DNA of 64,000 bases from Mycoplana dimorpha (GTDB lineage Bacteria; Pseudomonadota; Alphaproteobacteria; Rhizobiales; Rhizobiaceae): assembly GCF_003046475.1 (NCBI RefSeq), contig NZ_PZZZ01000001.1, positions 372,001 to 436,000 on the forward strand, read 5' to 3'. The position numbers and the translations under genes are program-made. A model generated the notes under the pieces. The model ran no database searches and was not told where the DNA came from. It saw nothing but the letters and a program-made list of their open reading frames with translations. Shown here piece after piece: positions 52,229-62,342 of the stretch. Position 1 is the first letter of the stretch. Each line of letters begins with the position of its first letter.

Positions 52229-54529
52229 ATGGCCGCAACCCCGCTGAAGATCGCCAACACGATCGCTGCCGAAATCAAGGCAAGCGCCGCCCAGGTGCAG
52301 GCGGCCGTCGGGCTCCTCGACGAAGGCGCGACCGTGCCGTTCATCGCGCGCTACCGCAAGGAAGTGACAGGCGGTCTCGACGACACCCAGCTGCGCATTC
52401 TCTCCGAACGGCTGGTCTATCTGCGCGAACTGGAAGCGCGCCGCGCCTCCATCCTCGACTCGATCTCGGGGCAGGGCAAGCTGACCGACGAACTGGCGGC
52501 CAAGATCGCCGCCGTGTCCACCAAGGCCGAATTGGAGGACATCTATCTTCCCTACAAGCCGAAACGGCGCACCAAGGCGGAGATCGCCCGTGAGCGCGGA
52601 CTCGGACCGCTCGCCGAGCAGATTCTTGCCGAACGCGACAAGGTGCCGGCCGAATCCGCGGCCGGGTTCCTGTCCGCCGAGGTGCCGGATGCCAAGGCCG
52701 CGCTCGAGGGCGCGCGCGACATCGTTGCCGAGCAGATCACCGAGAACGCCGATCTGCTGAAGCGGCTGCGCGACTACATGAAGGACAACGCCTACCTGCG
52801 CTCGCGCGTCGTCGACGGCAAGCAGGAGGCGGGCGCCAAGTTCTCCGACTACTTCGACCATACGGAGCGCTGGTCCGGCGTGCCGAGCCACCGTGCGCTT
52901 GCCATGCTGCGCGGCTGGAACGAGGAGGTGCTTTCCGTCGACATCGTCGTCGACCAGGACAACACGGAGCCGGTCAAGCCGGTCGAGCGGATCATCGCCT
53001 CCTTCTACGCGCTCGGCACGAAGCCGGGCGACAAGTGGCTTGCCGAGGTGATCGGGTGGACGTGGCGGGTAAAGCTCTCCATGTCGCTGTCGCTCGACCT
53101 GATGCGCGAGATGCGCGAGCGCTCCGAAGAGGAGGCGATCCGCGTCTTTGCGCGGAACCTGAAGGACCTGCTGCTCGCCGCGCCCGCCGGCACCCGGGCC
53201 ACCATGGGTCTCGATCCTGGCATCCGCACCGGCGTCAAGGTCGCAGTCGTCGACAACACCGGCAAGCTGCTGGAGACCACCACGGTGTATCCGTTCCCGC
53301 CGAAGAACGACATCCGCGGGACCCAGGCCGAACTCGCCTCTCTCATCCGCAAGCACAAGGTGGAACTGATCGCCATCGGCAACGGCACCGGCAGCCGCGA
53401 GACGGAGAAGCTGGTCGCCGACATGCTGACGCAACTCCCCGGGTCGAAGCCGACCAAGGTCATCGTCTCGGAGGCGGGCGCCTCGGTCTATTCGGCCTCC
53501 GAGACAGCGGCGGCGGAATTTCCGAACCTCGACGTGTCGCTGCGCGGCGCCGTCTCGATCGCGCGCCGCCTGCAGGACCCGCTTGCCGAGCTCGTCAAGA
53601 TCGAGCCGAAGTCGATCGGCGTCGGCCAGTATCAGCACGATGTCGACCAGGGCAAGCTGTCGCGCTCGCTCGACGCGGTGGTCGAGGACGCGGTGAATGC
53701 CGTGGGCGTCGATCTCAACACCGCATCGGCGCCGCTCCTGGCGCGGGTCTCGGGCCTCGGCAAATCCTCGGCCGAGGCGATCGTCGCCCATCGCGACGCC
53801 AACGGCCCGTTCAAGAGCCGCAAGGAGCTGCTCAAGGTTTCCCGCCTCGGCGCGCGCACCTTCGAACAGTGCGCCGGCTTCCTTCGCATTCCGGACGGCC
53901 AGGAGCCGCTTGACGCCTCCTCGGTGCATCCGGAAGCCTATGGTGTCGCCAAGAAGATCGTCGCGGCGTGCGGCCGTGACGTGCGTGCCCTCATGGGCGA
54001 CAGTGCCGCTCTGAAGAAGCTCGATCCGCAGCTTTTCGTCGACGAGCGCTTCGGCCTGCCGACGGTGAAGGACATTCTGGCGGAGCTGGAAAAGCCCGGC
54101 CGCGACCCGCGCCCGGAATTCAAGACCGCAACCTTTGCCGACGGCGTCGACGACATCAAGGACCTGAAGGTCGGCATGCTGCTGGAGGGCACGGTGACGA
54201 ACGTCGCCGCCTTTGGGGCGTTCGTCGACATCGGCGTGCATCAGGACGGCCTCGTGCACGTCTCCCAGCTCGCCGATCGCTTCGTCAAGGATCCGCATGA
54301 GGTGGTCAAGGCCGGCGACGTGGTGAAGGTGCGCGTCACCGAGGTCGACGTGCCGCGCAAGCGCATCGGGCTCACCATGCGCAAGGACGGCGGCGGCGAG
54401 CATCCGGCGCGCGGCGAACGCCGCGATGCGCCGCGCGGCAACAACAACCGGATGCCGCAGCAGAAGCCGCAGGCCCCGAGCCAGGGCGCCTTCGGCGCGG
54501 CGCTGGCCGAGGCGTTGAAGCGGAAATAG
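52229..54529 (+). CDS. tex: Tex family S1 RNA-binding protein
   Basis: A 766-residue transcription accessory protein. It has an N-terminal helical region ([15 protein letters not shown]-like [20 protein letters not shown]), a YqgF-like RNase H fold ([17 protein letters not shown]), helix-hairpin-helix units ([16 protein letters not shown]) and a C-terminal S1 domain ([19 protein letters not shown]). The last 45 residues are basic and Gln/Pro-rich. Tex binds RNA and transcription complexes. The ATG at 52229 has AGGAGA before it. The 1,043-codon open frame on the opposite strand is not a gene. Confidence 0.95.
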   Translation: MAATPLKIANTIAAEIKASAAQVQAAVGLLDEGATVPFIARYRKEVTGGLDDTQLRILSERLVYLRELEARRASILDSISGQGKLTDELAAKIAAVSTKAELEDIYLPYKPKRRTKAEIARERGLGPLAEQILAERDKVPAESAAGFLSAEVPDAKAALEGARDIVAEQITENADLLKRLRDYMKDNAYLRSRVVDGKQEAGAKFSDYFDHTERWSGVPSHRALAMLRGWNEEVLSVDIVVDQDNTEPVKPVERIIASFYALGTKPGDKWLAEVIGWTWRVKLSMSLSLDLMREMRERSEEEAIRVFARNLKDLLLAAPAGTRATMGLDPGIRTGVKVAVVDNTGKLLETTTVYPFPPKNDIRGTQAELASLIRKHKVELIAIGNGTGSRETEKLVADMLTQLPGSKPTKVIVSEAGASVYSASETAAAEFPNLDVSLRGAVSIARRLQDPLAELVKIEPKSIGVGQYQHDVDQGKLSRSLDAVVEDAVNAVGVDLNTASAPLLARVSGLGKSSAEAIVAHRDANGPFKSRKELLKVSRLGARTFEQCAGFLRIPDGQEPLDASSVHPEAYGVAKKIVAACGRDVRALMGDSAALKKLDPQLFVDERFGLPTVKDILAELEKPGRDPRPEFKTATFADGVDDIKDLKVGMLLEGTVTNVAAFGAFVDIGVHQDGLVHVSQLADRFVKDPHEVVKAGDVVKVRVTEVDVPRKRIGLTMRKDGGGEHPARGERRDAPRGNNNRMPQQKPQAPSQGAFGAALAEALKRK

Positions 54530-54605
54530 GGTCGCATCTGCGAGGCAACGGCGACGCCGGTTTGCGACGTGGCAAAACTGGGCCACTCGGCGTCACGACC
54601 TCCCG

Positions 54606-55088
54606 CTACAGCCAACGCCCGACGCGCGCCTTATAGGCGAGATAGGCGTCGCCGAACTTCCGTTCGAGATAGCTTTCTTCGCGGGCGACGACGCCGTAGC
54701 GGATGACGAGATAGAACGGCACCAGCAGGACGACGAGCCAGAGGCTGTCGAAGGCGACGGCGAGGCCGATCAAGCCGAGGAACATGCCGATATAGATCGG
54801 GTTGCGCGTGTAGCGGTATGGCCCCGCGTCGACGATCGTCGTTGTCGGCTCGGTGGTCTGGATCTGCGTTCCCGCGCGGCGGAAGGTCGTCGCAGCCCAG
54901 AGCAGCAGCGCCACTCCGGCCAGGAACACGATGCCGCCGAGCCAGCCGGCCGGCACGCCTGACGGCAGGAATGGCAGCGGGTAGAACCGGTTGAGCGTGA
55001 GTCCGACGATTACCGCCAGCCCCCAGGCGATCGGCGGCCGGATTACCGCACCGGAGTTGTCGCGCAGATTCCCGTTTGTATGGTCCAT
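54606..55088 (-). CDS. Isoprenylcysteine carboxyl methyltransferase (ICMT/PEMT-like) family protein
   Basis: A 160-residue membrane protein with four hydrophobic segments and the family signature GPYRYTRNPIYIGMFLGLIG plus C-terminal REESYLERKFGDAYLAYKARV, the cofactor-binding region of ICMT-type methyltransferases. Bacterial members methylate small or membrane substrates that are mostly unknown. The ATG at 55088 is preceded by a GGGGGGCGG run. It converges on tex. Confidence 0.87.
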   Translation of the reverse strand: MDHTNGNLRDNSGAVIRPPIAWGLAVIVGLTLNRFYPLPFLPSGVPAGWLGGIVFLAGVALLLWAATTFRRAGTQIQTTEPTTTIVDAGPYRYTRNPIYIGMFLGLIGLAVAFDSLWLVVLLVPFYLVIRYGVVAREESYLERKFGDAYLAYKARVGRWL

Positions 55089-55329
55089 GCCGCCGCCCCC
55101 CGATCTGTTCGCGCGGGCATTCTACCATAGCTGAACCGGCGCGATGAATGGCCGCTTTGGCAATCAGTGTCACGCGCCGAATGGCGCAAGGCGCGGGCTG
55201 TGCGGGACCGCGGGCAGGAGCGTGGTTCGGCACGCCGCTAAGGTGCGGTGAAAAGAGACCTTCTGCATTTGCCATTAGTGGCCCGCTGCTGGCGGTGATA
55301 CGATGGGTGATCATGGAGGGTTGCGCGTC

Positions 55330-55569
55330 ATGGAACAGACACATGCAGCCGAGTTGGCGACACAGTATCTTCGTCTTGGCGGGCGAAGGCTCTCGAAGGT
55401 CGATGACAACCACGTCACCACCCGCATCTGGGAAAGCGAACCGCCGGAGGCCGAAGCGTTCTGGAGTGAAAACATTGAGCCGTTGGACGAGCGGCAGCGG
55501 CGCGAGGTGATGACGTTGCTGCCGTCCATAAGCGAAATCTACGGTGCGCGCTGCCCGTCGGGCCGGTAG
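55330..55569 (+). CDS. Hypothetical small protein
   Basis: A 79-residue acidic soluble protein (MEQTHAAELATQYLRLGGRR, then SKVDDNHVTTRIWESEPPEAEA and PLDERQRREVMTLLPSI). No signal peptide or membrane segment is seen and no family is recognised. The ATG at 55330 has GGAGGG nine bases upstream, better than the GTG-type start at 55303. The coding-like composition and clear ribosome-binding site support it. Confidence 0.65.
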   Translation: MEQTHAAELATQYLRLGGRRLSKVDDNHVTTRIWESEPPEAEAFWSENIEPLDERQRREVMTLLPSISEIYGARCPSGR

Positions 55570-55674
55570 GTGGTGCCGTAACGCTCGGCCTTTGAAGCGG
55601 TGGCTCGATCATGGGCTCGCCGTAACAAGGGAGGCAATGATCAGTTTGCCGCATGGCGCGTCGAGGCTCTCTGG

Positions 55675-56001
55675 CTATCGCTCCACCTCTTCCTTCAACG
55701 CCTCCAGCACGTTGATCGCGTGGCCGGCATACTGGCTGATCCACCGGTCATGAATCGCCTTGATCGGCAGGGCGTCCAGATGGTTCCAGCGCTCGCGGCC
55801 CTCCCGGCGGGCGATCACCAGCCCGGCATCCTCAAGCACCCTCAGATGCTGCATCACCGTGCAGCGGTCCATCTCGGCAAAGGTCTCGCACAGCGACCCG
55901 GTCGTCTGCGGCGCGTCCTTCAGGGCGTCCAGCATCTGCCGGCGTTTTGCGTTGGCCAGTGCCTTGAAGACGGCATCGTCTCTCTGCTCGCTTGACATCA
56001 T
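55675..56001 (-). CDS. ArsR/SmtB-type transcriptional regulator
   Basis: A 108-residue winged-helix regulator: VFKALANAKRRQMLDALKDA, recognition helix region DRCTVMQHLRVLEDAGLV and wing IARREGRERWNHL. It lacks the ArsR metal-binding CxC motif (only single Cys residues), so it fits the metal-independent group often paired with SRPBCC genes. Two adjacent ATGs (56001, 55998) lie inside an operator-like palindrome, suggesting self-repression. It is divergent from the SRPBCC gene. Confidence 0.9.
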   Translation of the reverse strand: MMSSEQRDDAVFKALANAKRRQMLDALKDAPQTTGSLCETFAEMDRCTVMQHLRVLEDAGLVIARREGRERWNHLDALPIKAIHDRWISQYAGHAINVLEALKEEVER

Positions 56002-56019
56002 GTTATATTTTTATAACAT
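56000..56019. promoter_or_regulatory. Operator-like palindrome at the ArsR-type gene start
   Basis: ATGTTATA-TTTT-TATAACAT is a perfect 8-bp inverted repeat. It overlaps the regulator start codon and lies in the 70-bp gap before the divergent SRPBCC gene, as expected for an autoregulated ArsR-type operator. Confidence 0.7.
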
Positions 56020-56071
56020 TTCTCAGCGGCAGACAAGATCGTAGGGCGTTTGAGCTCCGAAGGAGGACGGC

Positions 56072-56560
56072 ATGACGCTGGAATTTCGCGTGAACGGGCG
56101 CATCGGCAAGCCGGTGGAGGAGGTGTTCGATGCGGTGGTCAATCCGCAGAAGTTGAGTGGCTACTTCACGACCATCGGCGGGGCGAGCGCGCCGCTCGTC
56201 GCCGGCACGACGGTGACGTGGTGGGGCATGGCCCCGGTCATCGTCGACGAGGTGGAGCAGAACGCCCGCATCGTGTTTCGCTGGGACGCGATGGTCGATG
56301 AGGGCGAGGAGCCCTACAAGACGCGGGTCGAGATGCGGTTTGTTCCGCTGGACGACGGCGGCACGATGGTCACGATCGCAGAAACCGGCTGGCGCGAGAA
56401 CGAGCGCGGGCAGAAATCGTCCTACATGAACTGCGAGGGCTGGTCGCAGATGCTTGCCTGCATGAAGGCCTATGTCGAGTACGGCATCAACCTGCGCGAG
56501 GGCTATTACCCGAGCGAGCTCAAGGGCGTCGTCGCCTCCGAGCAGCAGGATTTCACTTGA
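56072..56560 (+). CDS. SRPBCC (AHSA1-like) domain protein
   Basis: A 162-residue START-like fold protein: RIGKPVEEVFDAVVNPQKLSGYFTTIG at the N-terminus and a C-terminal helix region (WSQMLACMKAYVEYGINLREG) that closes a hydrophobic pocket. Such proteins bind lipidic or aromatic ligands. GGAGGACGGC lies right before the ATG. It is paired with a divergent ArsR-type regulator and followed by a VOC protein 14 bases on, a common three-gene set. The ligand is unknown. Confidence 0.9.
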   Translation: MTLEFRVNGRIGKPVEEVFDAVVNPQKLSGYFTTIGGASAPLVAGTTVTWWGMAPVIVDEVEQNARIVFRWDAMVDEGEEPYKTRVEMRFVPLDDGGTMVTIAETGWRENERGQKSSYMNCEGWSQMLACMKAYVEYGINLREGYYPSELKGVVASEQQDFT

Positions 56561-56574
56561 GGCGGGAGGTTGCA

Positions 56575-56937
56575 ATGGCGGCTGAGATCAAGGGCGGCAT
56601 CAACATCGCCATGAAGGTTCCCTCGCACCAGTACGAGGCGACACTCGCCTTCTACCGCGACGTGGTTGGGCTCGAGCCGTTCGACGACAAGGCCCCGGCA
56701 AGAGGCTTCCTGCTTGGCCCAAACCGGCTATGGATCGACGAGGCGCCGGGCTACAGCCAGGCGGAGGTCTGGCTCGAGCTCTTCACGCCCGACCACAAGA
56801 TTGCCCTCGGCCATCTGGAGCAGAACGGTGTCGTCCGCTGCGATCCCATCGAGGATCTGGGCGCGGGCTTTCGCGGCGGCTGGGTGATGAATCCGGCCAA
56901 TATCGTGCACATGGTGCGCGAGCCCGACGCCTGGTGA
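56575..56937 (+). CDS. VOC (glyoxalase/bleomycin-resistance-like) family protein
   Basis: A 120-residue single-module VOC protein (INIAMKVPSHQYEATLAFYR, DVVGLEPFDD, AEVWLELFTPD, GGWVMNPANIVHMVRE). Some metal-ligand positions of glyoxalase I are not evident, so it may be a binding protein rather than an enzyme. GGGAGG lies before the ATG at 56575. It is probably co-transcribed with the SRPBCC gene. Confidence 0.85.
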   Translation: MAAEIKGGINIAMKVPSHQYEATLAFYRDVVGLEPFDDKAPARGFLLGPNRLWIDEAPGYSQAEVWLELFTPDHKIALGHLEQNGVVRCDPIEDLGAGFRGGWVMNPANIVHMVREPDAW

Positions 56938-56943
56938 TGGGGG

Positions 56944-56969
56944 CGGGGACGTGCGCAATGCCGTCCCCG
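56944..56969. terminator. Hairpin between convergent genes
   Basis: CGGGGACG / CGTCCCCG (56944-56951, 56962-56969) with a 10-base loop lies between the VOC gene and the L,D-transpeptidase gene. There is no T-run. Confidence 0.6.
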
Positions 56970-56978
56970 AACCATGCC

Positions 56979-57707
56979 TCAGTTGGCGGCGGACGGGGCC
57001 AGGGTGTTGGCAGCCGCCACCGGCACCGGCTGGTCCAGCGGCGCCTCGTGCTGGAGTACGACGACACGGGAGCCGACCGGCACGCGGCCGTAGAGGTCGA
57101 TGATGTCCTGGTTGAACAGACGGATGCAACCGCTTGAAACTGCCTTGCCGATCGACCACGGTTCGGAGGTTCCGTGGATGCGGAACAGCGTATCCTTGCC
57201 GCCCTCGAAGAGGTACAGCGCCCGCGGACCGAGCGGATTGGTGATGCCGGGCTCCATGCCGCCGGCCCACTGTGCGTTACGCTCCGGCTCGCGCTTGATC
57301 ATGTTCTGTGTCGGGGTCCAGCGCGGCCATTCGGCCTTGCGTCCGACCCGCGCCGTTCCCTCGAACTCCAGCCCCGCCTTGCCGACGCCGATGCCGTAGC
57401 GCATCGCCATGCCGTTTTCCTGCACAAGGTAGAGGAAGCGGTTCTGCGTATCGATGACGATCGTGCCGGGGACCTCGTTGGTCGTATAGGGGACCTGCTG
57501 GCGGAAATACTTCGGATCGACTCCGGAGATGTCCATCGCCGGCAGCGGGAACTTTTCTTCCGGCTGCGCCCCGTACATCGCCAGGTGCATCGGATCGGGC
57601 CCCTTCTGGACTGGCTTGGACGTAGCGCAGCCAGCAAGCATGAGGGGAAGCAGGAGGAAGGCGATGGAACGCGCCCGAACGGCTGCACGACTGGCGAACA
57701 CACACAT
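56979..57707 (-). CDS. L,D-transpeptidase (YkuD domain) lipoprotein
   Basis: A 242-residue envelope protein. The signal sequence ends in a lipobox LMLAGC (Cys about residue 27), so it is a lipoprotein. The YkuD catalytic domain (about 80-225) shows IHGTSEPWSIGKAVSSGCIRLFNQD with the conserved His and catalytic Cys. It would form 3-3 peptidoglycan cross-links or attach proteins to the wall. The start at 57707 is chosen because it gives a proper signal peptide. The open frame upstream is antisense to recO. Confidence 0.92.
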   Translation of the reverse strand: MCVFASRAAVRARSIAFLLLPLMLAGCATSKPVQKGPDPMHLAMYGAQPEEKFPLPAMDISGVDPKYFRQQVPYTTNEVPGTIVIDTQNRFLYLVQENGMAMRYGIGVGKAGLEFEGTARVGRKAEWPRWTPTQNMIKREPERNAQWAGGMEPGITNPLGPRALYLFEGGKDTLFRIHGTSEPWSIGKAVSSGCIRLFNQDIIDLYGRVPVGSRVVVLQHEAPLDQPVPVAAANTLAPSAAN

Positions 57708-57914
57708 AATGACTGACCTGTACGACTGACCTGTTGTCTTTTTCCTGCCGCCCTTTCTAGGGCCGATTCTGGCGGTGGCGCGGCAGGAAGAAAGCGAAAG
57801 TACGGCAGGCGGCCATGCAATGGCGCGGTGTGGCGCAAAGGTCACGCATTGACGGGCTGACCGCCCGCGCCTGTGACGCTTGCCCCTGCCGCCTGCCGGG
57901 CGTATGGCTTTGCC

Positions 57915-58670
57915 ATGCAGTGGAACGACGAGGGCATCGTGCTGGGTGTGCGCCGTCACGGCGAGACTTCGGTGATCGCCGAGGTGATGACGCGCGTGCA
58001 CGGCCGGCACCTCGGCGTCGTCCGTGGGGGACGATCGCGGACGATGCAGCCGGTGCTGCAACCCGGAAATTCGGTTGCGGTGACCTGGCGGGCGAGGCTT
58101 GACGAGCATATCGGTGAGTTTCGCGTCGAGCCGCTGCAATTCCGTGCCGGCCAGTTGATGGAGACGGCGATCGCCGTATACGGCGTTCAGGCCATGGCCG
58201 CGCTGCTGCGCTTCCTGCCCGAGCGCGATCCGCATCCGCATCTGTTCGAAATGCTCGGGGTGATCCTGGAGCATCTCGATGTGCCGGCCGACGCGGGCGA
58301 ACTGTTCGTGCGCTTCGAACTGGCGGTGCTGGAAGACCTCGGCTTCGGGCTCGATCTTACCCGCTGCGCCGCGACCGGTGCGACGGAGCACCTCACCTTC
58401 GTATCGCCGAAATCGGGACGTGCCGTCGGCCGCGATGCGGGCGCCCCCTGGGCCGGCAAGATGCTGGCGCTGCCTGCCTTTCTCGCCGCCGACGACAAGC
58501 GCGCCGCCGATCGCCAGGCCCTTTCGGACGCCTTTCGCCTGACCGCCTTTTTCCTCGAGCGGCACGTTTGCGAGCCGCGCGGCCTGACCCTTTCCACCGC
58601 GCGGGACGGCTTCGTCCAGGCGACGTTGAAGGCGCTCGCCGCCGATCCCCCAACGGAGGCAACCGCATGA
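57915..58670 (+). CDS. recO: DNA repair protein RecO
   Basis: A 251-residue recombination mediator of the RecFOR pathway. The N-terminal OB fold is [20 protein letters not shown] to [10 protein letters not shown]. The helical C-terminal part has [15 protein letters not shown] and a [22 protein letters not shown] segment, where the zinc-site Cys set seen in some RecO proteins is reduced. The ATG at 57915 is the family start. Its end overlaps the thioesterase gene by four bases (ATGA). It is separated from era by an accessory block. Confidence 0.93.
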   Translation: MQWNDEGIVLGVRRHGETSVIAEVMTRVHGRHLGVVRGGRSRTMQPVLQPGNSVAVTWRARLDEHIGEFRVEPLQFRAGQLMETAIAVYGVQAMAALLRFLPERDPHPHLFEMLGVILEHLDVPADAGELFVRFELAVLEDLGFGLDLTRCAATGATEHLTFVSPKSGRAVGRDAGAPWAGKMLALPAFLAADDKRAADRQALSDAFRLTAFFLERHVCEPRGLTLSTARDGFVQATLKALAADPPTEATA

Positions 58671-59176
58671 ATATCGAACACGATCCGAGGCTCGGCGCTG
58701 CCGGCTTCGGCACGTTGCCGCTCGATGTCGTCGCACGCGACGGCGGCCTGAAAGTGCTGAAAGCAATGCTGGCCGGCGAGTTGCCGGCGCCGCCGCTGGC
58801 TGCGACGCTGGATTTCACGCTGACCGAGGTCGGAGATGGCCGGGTCGTCTTCAAGGGCGTTCCGAGCCGGCATCATCTCAACCCGCTCGGAACCGTGCAC
58901 GGTGGCTGGACCGCGGCGGTGATGGATTCGGCGCTCGGCTGCGCTGTCTTCGCGACCACTCTGCCGGGCGAGGCCTACACGACGATCGAGTTCAAGGTGA
59001 ACCTCGTTCGTCCTGTACATCCGGAGATGGGCGAGGTGCTTTGCGAGGGCAGGGTCGTGCATCGCGGCCGTACCATCGCCACTTCGGAGGCCTGGTTGCG
59101 CGACGGGAATGGCAAGCTGTTGGCGCACGGCACGGAGACCTGCGCCATCTTCCCAATCGCCAATCTGAGCCGCTGA
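58667..59176 (+). CDS. PaaI-type hotdog thioesterase
   Basis: A 169-residue hotdog-fold acyl-CoA thioesterase. The marker is [21 protein letters not shown] (HGG turn, catalytic Asp) followed by [12 protein letters not shown] and [13 protein letters not shown]. Translation is coupled to recO through an ATGA overlap, although the functions appear unrelated. Substrate acyl group is unknown. Confidence 0.9.
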   Translation: MNIEHDPRLGAAGFGTLPLDVVARDGGLKVLKAMLAGELPAPPLAATLDFTLTEVGDGRVVFKGVPSRHHLNPLGTVHGGWTAAVMDSALGCAVFATTLPGEAYTTIEFKVNLVRPVHPEMGEVLCEGRVVHRGRTIATSEAWLRDGNGKLLAHGTETCAIFPIANLSR

Positions 59177-59270
59177 AGCGGGAGCATTCGGAAAACCAGG
59201 GCCCGGCTTAAGATTGCTGGCGAACGCCGGGGGCGGTATTGGCACCGCAATCAGGGCAGGCGGAGACGAC

Positions 59271-62270
59271 ATGGCGGAAATTCTGGCGCTGATCGCGATC
59301 GTGCTGGCGATTGCCACGATGAACCGCAGTCGCAAGAGCACGGCGCAACTGGCTGAGGAGATTCACAAACTTCGAGGCGAACTCGAAGCCGCCAAGGCCG
59401 GCCTGCCGATGCCGAGCGAAACCGCAGCCGCCGTGGTCGGGACGCAGGAAGCGGCCGGCGTGGCGAGTGGGGAGTTGCAGGCCCCCGCCGCCTCGTCGCC
59501 GGTGCGTGGCGGGCAGCCGGTGGCGTCGACGCTCGCCGGAGAGCAGGGCGAGCCGGTAGCCGCCGGGGCCGGCGGATCTCTCCGGGAAGACGCAGTTGCC
59601 CGGCAGGGCGCAGCGGCCATGGACGGCGCCACGGCTGCACAATCAGTCCCGCACGAAGGCTCGCTGCCAGCCGACGTCGTTGCCCGCGAGAGCCTCGAAA
59701 GTCGCATCGGCGCTCGCTGGGCGGTCTGGGTGGGCGGCCTCGCGCTCGCGCTCGGCGGCATCTTCATGGTCCGCTACGCGATCGAGAGCGGCCTGTTGAG
59801 CCCTGCCGTTCGGCTGACGCTGGCGGCGCTCTTCGGCCTGCTGCTGGTCGCGGCGGGCGAACTGGTCCGAAGGCGGACCCAGCCGGCGATCGGCGAGGCT
59901 TTCCGCAATGCGATGGTTCCCGGCGTCCTAACCGCCGCCGGCGCGCTGACCTTGTTCGGCGTGACCTATGCTGCGCATGGCGTCTACGGCTATTTCGGCA
60001 CGCCTACGGCCTTCCTGCTGCTTGCCGTAATCGCGTTGGCTACGGTGGCGCTGTCGCTGCTGCACGGCCAGGCGCTGGCGGGGCTCGGCCTGCTCGGCTC
60101 TATGATTACGCCGCTGCTGGTCTCGGTGGCCGAACCCGATCCCTGGCGGCTGTTCGGCTATCTCTCTCTTGCCTGGCTTGCGACGCTGGTCGCCTCGCGT
60201 CTCCGCCGCTGGCAGGCAGTGCCAACGCTCGCCAATGCTGGCCTCGGCCTGTGGGCGACCCTGTATGTCGGCGCCGCCGAGCCGCTCGAGACCTTGCCGG
60301 TGACGCTGGCGCTGTTCGTCATGCTTGCGGGGCTGGCGGTCGTCTGGCCCGGTGCCGCGCCGGATCAGGTGCCACCCTCGACAGCGGCCGTCGCCCCCGG
60401 TACGGCAACGGACCAGGCTTTGACCGAAGCGGCGGCCGGTGATGCCGTGCGGATCGACCACGACGCCGGGGTCGGCGCGCTGGACCCCGATGGCAGCGGA
60501 CGCCGGCACGTGGCATTCTGGCGCGCAAGGTGGAAGGAGACGCTGGTTCCGGCCTCTGCGGCCATCGCCCTGAGTGCCGCCGTCGCTACCGTCCTTCCGG
60601 CGATCCTCCTGGCCATCCTGCATCCGCTGCCGCCATCGGCAGCAGTCGGGTTCGTGGCACTCATGCTGGCGCTGGCCGCACTCGGAGCGGCGCGGTGCTG
60701 GGCATCGTCCCCGGCAATCCTGGGCGGCCTCTGCGCGCTGTCCGGGACCATGGTCCTTGCAGGCTTCTCAACCGATCTGGTGCTGAACGCGCTGGTGCCA
60801 GTACAGAATTCAGGATTCGACGGCGCGCTGCCGGGGCCGGCCGGGTCTGCCGCATCCCTCGTCCACCTGTTTTTCCTGCTCGCGCTCGGCCTTGCCGCCG
60901 CCGGGATGGCCGCCCTGTGGCTCTGGAGGGAGCGTGCGCCCGATTATGCGGCCCTCTGGAGCCTGCTTGCGGCTTTCTTCCCCGTTGCCATTGCTGCCGT
61001 GAGCTTCGCGGCGCTCGGAAACTTGTCCGTTGACTGGAAGCACGGCCTGTTCACGCTCGCCTGCGGTCTCGCCTATCTGGCGGCAGCCGAGGTCTACTCG
61101 CGGGCGCTTCGGCGCGGTGCCGGGTCAGCGGTGCCGCAATGGGCTCTGGTATCCGGTGCTTTTGGCTTCCTTGTCCTGTCGATTTTCGCGCTCACCGACG
61201 GAGTTGTGACGACCCTCCTGGTCGCCGGACTCGGGCTGGCCATGGTTTTTGCCACGCGGGTGCGCAATTGGCCTGTGCTGCCCTGGATGATGGCGGCAGC
61301 CGCGGTCGTCGTGGCGATCCGCATCGCGTGGGAGCCGACCATCGTCGGCGCGGCTAACTTGTCGAAGACGCCGCTGTTCAACCAGTTGCTGGCCGGCTAT
61401 GGCGGGCCGGCCGTCATGCTGGCGATTGCCGCCTATGAGCTTCGTGCCTGGCCGGGGCAGCGGGCGCGAAATCTGCTGCAGGCGCTTGCGAGCCTGTTCG
61501 CGCTGCTGACGCTCGCAATCCTGGTTCGTCACGCCATGACCGGCGGCGTGCTCGACAGCGCCGTCCCGACGCTCGGCGAACAGTCGATCTACACGCTGCT
61601 TGCAATTGGCGCCTCCGCCGTTCTGATGACCCTGGATCTGCGGTCGCCGAGCGCGGCCTTTGGCTACGGATCGATAATAGTCGGCTCCCTGTCGATGATC
61701 TCGATCCTCTCTGCGCACTTCTTTGCGCTCAACCCCTACTTCAGCGGGGAACTGACCGGGCGCTGGCCGTTCTTCAACCTGCTTCTTATCGGTTATCTGC
61801 TGCCGGGCCTCGCCTACGCCGGCCTTGCCTGGTACGCACGCGGTCGGCGGCCCGCCCTGTTTGTTTCGCTGCTGGGTCTCAGCGGCGCCATCATGGCCTT
61901 CGCCTGGGTTTCGCTGTCGGTCCGCCGTTACTGGCACGGCGAGAACATCGCGAGCTGGAAAGGATTTCTGCAGGGCGAGACCTACACCTATTCGGTCGTG
62001 TGGTTGCTGCTCGGCGTCGGGCTGCTGGCGCTCGGGTCGCGTCTGGAGGCAAGGAGCGTCCGCCTGGCGTCTGCGGCGCTCGTGCTGATCGCCGTCGTCA
62101 AGGTCTTCCTGTTCGACATGGCCAATCTCGAGGGCATCCTGCGGGCGCTCTCCTTCATAGGGCTCGGCGCCGTGCTGATCGGCATCGGCCTGTTCTACCA
62201 GAAGCTCCTGTCGGGCAGTGCCGATAACAGCGCTTCGGCCAGGCCGCGGCTTTTCCTCCGTCGCCCTTAA
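59271..62270 (+). CDS. DUF2339 large membrane protein
   Basis: A 999-residue polytopic protein. One N-terminal hydrophobic segment and a short coiled coil (QLAEEIHKLRGELEAAKAG) precede a low-complexity Ala/Gly/Pro region (about 45-150), then SRIGARWAVWVGGLALALGG, the typical DUF2339 start, and more than 20 membrane segments. The family is found in many Gram-negative bacteria with no proven function. The start at 59271 has GGCGGAGA before it. Positions about 365-425 form a hydrophilic loop containing ASP/GLY-rich sequence. Confidence 0.88.
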   Translation: MAEILALIAIVLAIATMNRSRKSTAQLAEEIHKLRGELEAAKAGLPMPSETAAAVVGTQEAAGVASGELQAPAASSPVRGGQPVASTLAGEQGEPVAAGAGGSLREDAVARQGAAAMDGATAAQSVPHEGSLPADVVARESLESRIGARWAVWVGGLALALGGIFMVRYAIESGLLSPAVRLTLAALFGLLLVAAGELVRRRTQPAIGEAFRNAMVPGVLTAAGALTLFGVTYAAHGVYGYFGTPTAFLLLAVIALATVALSLLHGQALAGLGLLGSMITPLLVSVAEPDPWRLFGYLSLAWLATLVASRLRRWQAVPTLANAGLGLWATLYVGAAEPLETLPVTLALFVMLAGLAVVWPGAAPDQVPPSTAAVAPGTATDQALTEAAAGDAVRIDHDAGVGALDPDGSGRRHVAFWRARWKETLVPASAAIALSAAVATVLPAILLAILHPLPPSAAVGFVALMLALAALGAARCWASSPAILGGLCALSGTMVLAGFSTDLVLNALVPVQNSGFDGALPGPAGSAASLVHLFFLLALGLAAAGMAALWLWRERAPDYAALWSLLAAFFPVAIAAVSFAALGNLSVDWKHGLFTLACGLAYLAAAEVYSRALRRGAGSAVPQWALVSGAFGFLVLSIFALTDGVVTTLLVAGLGLAMVFATRVRNWPVLPWMMAAAAVVVAIRIAWEPTIVGAANLSKTPLFNQLLAGYGGPAVMLAIAAYELRAWPGQRARNLLQALASLFALLTLAILVRHAMTGGVLDSAVPTLGEQSIYTLLAIGASAVLMTLDLRSPSAAFGYGSIIVGSLSMISILSAHFFALNPYFSGELTGRWPFFNLLLIGYLLPGLAYAGLAWYARGRRPALFVSLLGLSGAIMAFAWVSLSVRRYWHGENIASWKGFLQGETYTYSVVWLLLGVGLLALGSRLEARSVRLASAALVLIAVVKVFLFDMANLEGILRALSFIGLGAVLIGIGLFYQKLLSGSADNSASARPRLFLRRP

Positions 62271-62342
62271 CGCTGCATCAACCGGTTGAAGCGATCATGC
62301 GCCGGCTCCCGCGGGAAGCGTCACCGGGGCAGGCGGGGACGG

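Noticed and set aside
51455-54586. A 1,043-codon open frame on the minus strand
   Set aside because: It lies antisense to tex, whose protein is clearly homologous. The translation is Arg/Leu/Ala-rich without domains, a known artefact of high-GC third-position bias.
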